From Temnothorax longispinosus (lineage: Eukaryota > Arthropoda > Insecta > Hymenoptera > Formicidae), in NCBI RefSeq assembly GCF_030848805.1, contig NC_092368.1:1460441-1524440 (forward strand): a stretch of DNA of 64,000 nucleotides, written 5' to 3'. This document shows positions 59,983-64,000 of this stretch, piece by piece. The notes beneath the pieces are model-generated. The model worked only from the letters and a program-made list of their open reading frames with translations. It was not told the DNA's origin and ran no database searches. Position numbers and translations under genes: made by a program. Every line of letters begins with the position of its first letter. The stretch's first letter is position 1.

Positions 59983-62900
59983 TTAGCGCGAAATAAAATC
60001 GTTTATATACTTACTCAACATCTGCAGCCCGAACATCACGAGGAAGCCGATGAGGATCGAGAGGTACTGCCTCAGCCCGGTGCGATGCTCCTGCAAGATC
60101 TCGAAGAACACCACGTAGAGGAGGGTTCCCGACGCCAATCCCTGCGACGAGAAGAGAAAGCGATAAAGGTATTTTTCACGCGTTTTTAAGGTAAAAATCA
60201 AAGATAAAAATATCTTTTATTTTAATTCGCGCGTTATACTTATTTAAAAATTAAAATTAAAAACTAAAATGATAAAGGTCCAGACGTAGGTCTTAAGTGT
60301 CCCGGCATCGGTACATTTACCTTACATACCGCGCGATTGCTGCTCAATCAGTCATAGATTACACAGTATCCCGAGTGTTATTTGAAAATGAAGATTTTCC
60401 TCTGACACGCGTATTATGAATGTGTCATCGGTCGTGTTATTGAAATGTTTTATCTCGTCGAATTGGTATTTCCCCACAAAAGATTGAGAAACTTGCCTGC
60501 AATATTACCGCCATCGGTCCGCTGCCGGACGCGCTTCCGCCGCCGACGAGTGCCATCCCGATGCCGATCCCTATCGGCGACACCACGGCGAACGTGCACG
60601 TGTAAATCACGGACAGGTACGTCCTGGTTCTGCACGCGATCAGTTCAACGCCGATGCAGAAGGCAATTACGAATTTATGCGACGCCACCGCGAGGAACAT
60701 GTACCTACGGGCGAATCAGATAGATTTCGTATTGTTTGTCATATCGCCGCTCTCGATCTTTTCACGAGAGCGACTTAAATTCGACGGTACGTGAAAATAT
60801 GTGGCGCGATTACTAATTGTAAGGTGGACTTTATTAAGCATCAGCTAATTTACGAGCTTACACTGCAAATCCAAGTGTGTTTTTTAGCTGAAGCTCTTCT
60901 TACACATTTCTTGCCGTTTTTAAATAACACCATTTAACACGATTGAACGTATTAACTTTTAATTTAGTATGATTAACGTGTTAAATACGTGATAAACGTG
61001 TTAAATAACGTAATTTAACACATGAAGAAACATGTAAAAAGAGCTATAGTCAAATATGTGTCATTTTCAGACGTCTATGCGTATAAAAATGACACACTTG
61101 AATTTGTAGTGTAATCTCAGCGCTTATTAATCCAAGTTTAACAACGTGATGTTTTAAAAAAATTTATATTAATTTTAGTTCTTGAATCCAAATTTTACCA
61201 ATAAAATTGGTATAATTCAAAATTATTGAAACGTTTTTTTCATTACAATTACAAACGCAGAGCAGTTTGTGAAAATAATGCTACATTCAATAGCATGAGG
61301 GAGTTTGTCGGTCCCTGCTTTAACGGTTTAATTTAGAGCACGAGCGCAGATGAGCGCGGCTCGAATTAGGAATTGAAGAGACATTCACGATGCAATTACC
61401 AGACGTGACCGGCTGAACTCTCTAAACCGATCGCCAGTCCCTCGAACAGCTCGTGCACGGATAAGCCGAGCACTATTAATAATCCTCTCAGCGAAGTTAT
61501 CACGAAGTCGTCGTCCATTATCGCCGGTAAATGGCTGTGGCCCCTATAAATTAATAAGAGAGGATGAAGTTTTTCTCGCGGTTTCTTCGCGCCGCCGAAG
61601 TGTCATCGGCACGACAATGATATATAAAACGATTGATAAAGTCGGGAGCGCGCAAACAGGCTTACGTGTGTGCGTGACCGTTGCAATCGCCCGGCGGCGG
61701 CATTTGGCCGCCGTTCTCCACCAATTCGTTCGTGCTGAGATTCACGTCCTTCTTGACGGTATCCTGCTTATCCGTTTGCCGCCTCCTGAGATACGTGTGC
61801 ACAGACTCCTCCACGAGATACATGATGAAAAACCTGCGGTGGAAATTCGCGGTAAATTAATTGTCTTAATCCCCAAGTGTGTGCTATTTCAGCGACATTT
61901 GTAGATTTAACATTATTAAAAAATATAATAAGATTAACATGTCATCGCGTAAAATTGCGTTGAATTAATTGTACAAGTAATTTATCTTCATCGCGATTAG
62001 ATAAATAATTTTAAATTTAATAATTTTTATACGATCAGATAAATAATTTCATTTCAAATTGAATAACAAATAATATATTGCTTCTGATTGAGACGAAGAT
62101 ATCTTACTGGAGAGATACATATTTCACGTCCGCGGAGGTTGAGGAATTTTTACTTTATTTTGCATCTATATTTTGCATCTAATGACGTCAAAGGATTCTG
62201 ACTCACCCGGCGCATGCAAGCATGTCTGCCAGTGAAAAGTTGAGCCGTGCCATCTGGCCAGACTCAACGAGGTGGTCTACGCCTTCCGCGACTTCTGGTA
62301 TCAAGTGGAGGAACGTCGTGCTGAAGAGAACGCCTCCGCCGAAGCCAAGTAGAATACTCACCATCCTCGTTGATCTATGCGCGATAAAGCGATATACTTA
62401 GCGATTTAACTCGTCAACTTACATCATCGGTCTTAAAACGATATCGGCGAGACACACGCAAATATATGTTATTTTATACTTATGTCATTTGAATTGTTCT
62501 TCGATTTTACTCGTTTTTCGCGTACTTTACCGTACGAATATCCGCGAAATATAAATAAATTAATTTCAATTTTTATATTTATCTCGTGGAGTTTTTCTAC
62601 GGATAAGTAAAAGTATCAGAAAATATTATCAAGATTATTGTCATATAACTTACGAAAGTGTAAATAGTTGAACAGTTAAACAATACGATTAAGTAACTCT
62701 CTTGAGAACTATTGCGATAATTCTTATCGTGATCTATACGGTTAGACTGTTCCTCGCTTAAGATGACATTTTTACCTGGGATTTTGACCGCTCATGTCCC
62801 ATTTCAACCACTTGGCCAGAAACATCGGTATGATGCCCATGATCGTGCTGACAGTGCACAAAACCACCATGGTGACGGCCTTAGCGACCAATACGTCATG

Positions 62901-62996
62901 TTCCGAGTCCTTGGGGTGATGATGGTCTCCATCGCCGTGATAAGACGACGTGTCGTTAATGCCCACCGCCGCGAGCAACGCATCTATTAGCGACAT
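59983..62996 (-). CDS. Second ZIP-family (SLC39A1-3-like) zinc transporter, tandem paralogue
   Basis: Exons 62996-62776, 62374-62207, 61833-61666, 61543-61400, 60704-60497 and 60141-59983, all phases agreeing, give 355 residues, normal for short ZIPs. The start MSLIDALLAAVG is followed by a His patch (HGDGDHHHPKDSEHD) and helix 1 (TMVVLCTVSTIMGIIPMFLA). Then come LLGFGGGVLFSTTFLHLIPE, a loop with HAHTGHSH, the signature LGLSVHELFEGLAIGLE, ASHKFVIAFCIGVEL, VVSPIGIGIGMAL and GLASGTLLYVVFFEIL. The intron after 60497 starts with GC, not GT. The last exon is open to TAA at 59983, adding SKYINDFISR after GLQML, but a strong GTAAGT donor lies at 60014, at the position used by the paralogue. A spliced isoform with another terminal exon is therefore possible. 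Predicted plasma-membrane or vesicular zinc importer. Confidence 0.9.
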
Positions 62997-64000
62997 GGTG
63001 ATGAATCTTCCGATTCCTCCTCACTGCAAACGCAACAAGTTTTAATAATGTGATCAATCTTACAAGATATCGCATTACAGATTCGCGTGAGCAAAAAGAT
63101 TAATTTCCGTTCTGTTAAATATTTAATTATCGGATAATTATTCGTACAAGATTTGGGTAAAGTTAAAAGATAAGTTAAGATTTAATTGTCGAATCTAAAT
63201 CTTAATCAATATCTTGAAAATACGTGGATGGGAATTGATAAAAAAATATTAAATTATCTAATAATAATATTGGATTGATCCACCGCTTAATGTTTTTCGC
63301 TTTCGCGTACTGCAGTTTCGGTCGTAATGAAGCTACATACTGCTCGATCTCTTCAAAATTCGTTACGAAGATACGTGCCTAATCTTTTTTTACGACCGAG
63401 CTTTATCTGGACATTTCTCGTGGATATTTATTACAGTCAGTAGTTAAAGACGCCGACTCGTGCATCTTTAATATATTTTATCTCTTTTCACGACTTCAGA
63501 GAGTATTTCGTTACCGTATAAATTCTGTGTCGGTGCAGTATATTAGCTTACTAAAGAAATAGTATCGTCTCAAGTCTCCGAGAGCAATTTCCGCGTAGTC
63601 AAGCTTTTCACTGTTACATATATTTGTTTCAAGAGAAATATTTATCTTCATCTCTTCCTCACTCCCCCCCCCCCATTTATTGTTTAGATTTATCTTACCC
63701 AAAGCAATCTAATCTTTTTTGCGAATCAAGGATTGAAAGTCAAGTTTCTATACGATGTTATTGATGATAGTAAATCCTCACTTCCTGGATCTTATTACAG
63801 ATAATATTAGAAATAATAATCGCGCGATATCTGTCTGCAGCATCTGACAAGAAGAGATATTTTTTTCATGTGTTATGACCCGGGGGGGCATATTGTCAAT
63901 TTATCGCGTTAGTTAATTAAAGATTCGCTTAGAGGAAATCATGTCGAATGAAAAGTATTGTAATTACAATTTTTAGACAAAGGTGTTTTGCAAGAACTTT
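62997..64000. other. Upstream region of the second ZIP gene
   Basis: AT-rich DNA expected to include its promoter or a 5' noncoding exon. No specific element, including a metal-response element core, was confidently identified. No other gene seen to the window end. Confidence 0.4.

Overview
The window is animal nuclear DNA. Its genes are split by AT-rich introns with GT..AG borders, and the proteins are insect-like (myosin VI, tandem ZIP zinc transporters, a CUB-domain membrane protein, a FAAH2-type amidase). Introns and spacers are packed with short palindromic transposon relics, and the base composition swings between GC-rich CpG-containing blocks and very AT-rich blocks. A hymenopteran such as an ant is my best guess, but this is inference and no species-diagnostic sequence was identified.

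Layout. 1-1831 (+): the 3' four exons of a FAAH2-like amidase. 2923-10803 (-): a complete myosin VI coding region of 17 exons, one of which is a 45-nt in-frame cassette. 10804-21170: long spacer with several transposon relics, some nested, and GC-rich low-complexity blocks. 21172-28020 (+): a cluster of three different THAP zinc-finger genes; the first sits inside an element with long terminal inverted repeats and has a frame-broken tail, while the other two have fully open coding frames. 28140-38540: spacer with dispersed MITE copies. 38544-44781 (+): a six-exon, 707-residue single-pass membrane protein with a signal peptide and three CUB domains, the second split by a long basic insert. 46403-47971 (+): a three-exon, 165-residue small membrane protein that I do not recognise; its first intron holds an array of about six palindromic units. 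50949-57123 and 59983-62996 (both -): a tandem pair of ZIP-family zinc transporters that share a phase-1 splice donor just after the last membrane segment. In the first gene that donor joins a strongly His-rich C-terminal exon 3.8 kb away.

How the parts relate. The two ZIP genes are probably an old tandem duplication and would import zinc or similar metals into the cytosol. Myosin VI and the amidase converge tail to tail. The THAP cluster is the most unusual accessory region: a DNA-binding-domain gene still housed in a transposon-like element lies beside two open THAP genes, a plausible snapshot of transposon-derived DNA-binding proteins being taken over by the host. All exon structures were derived by hand from reading frames, splice-site consensus and phase agreement. 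They have not been checked against transcripts.
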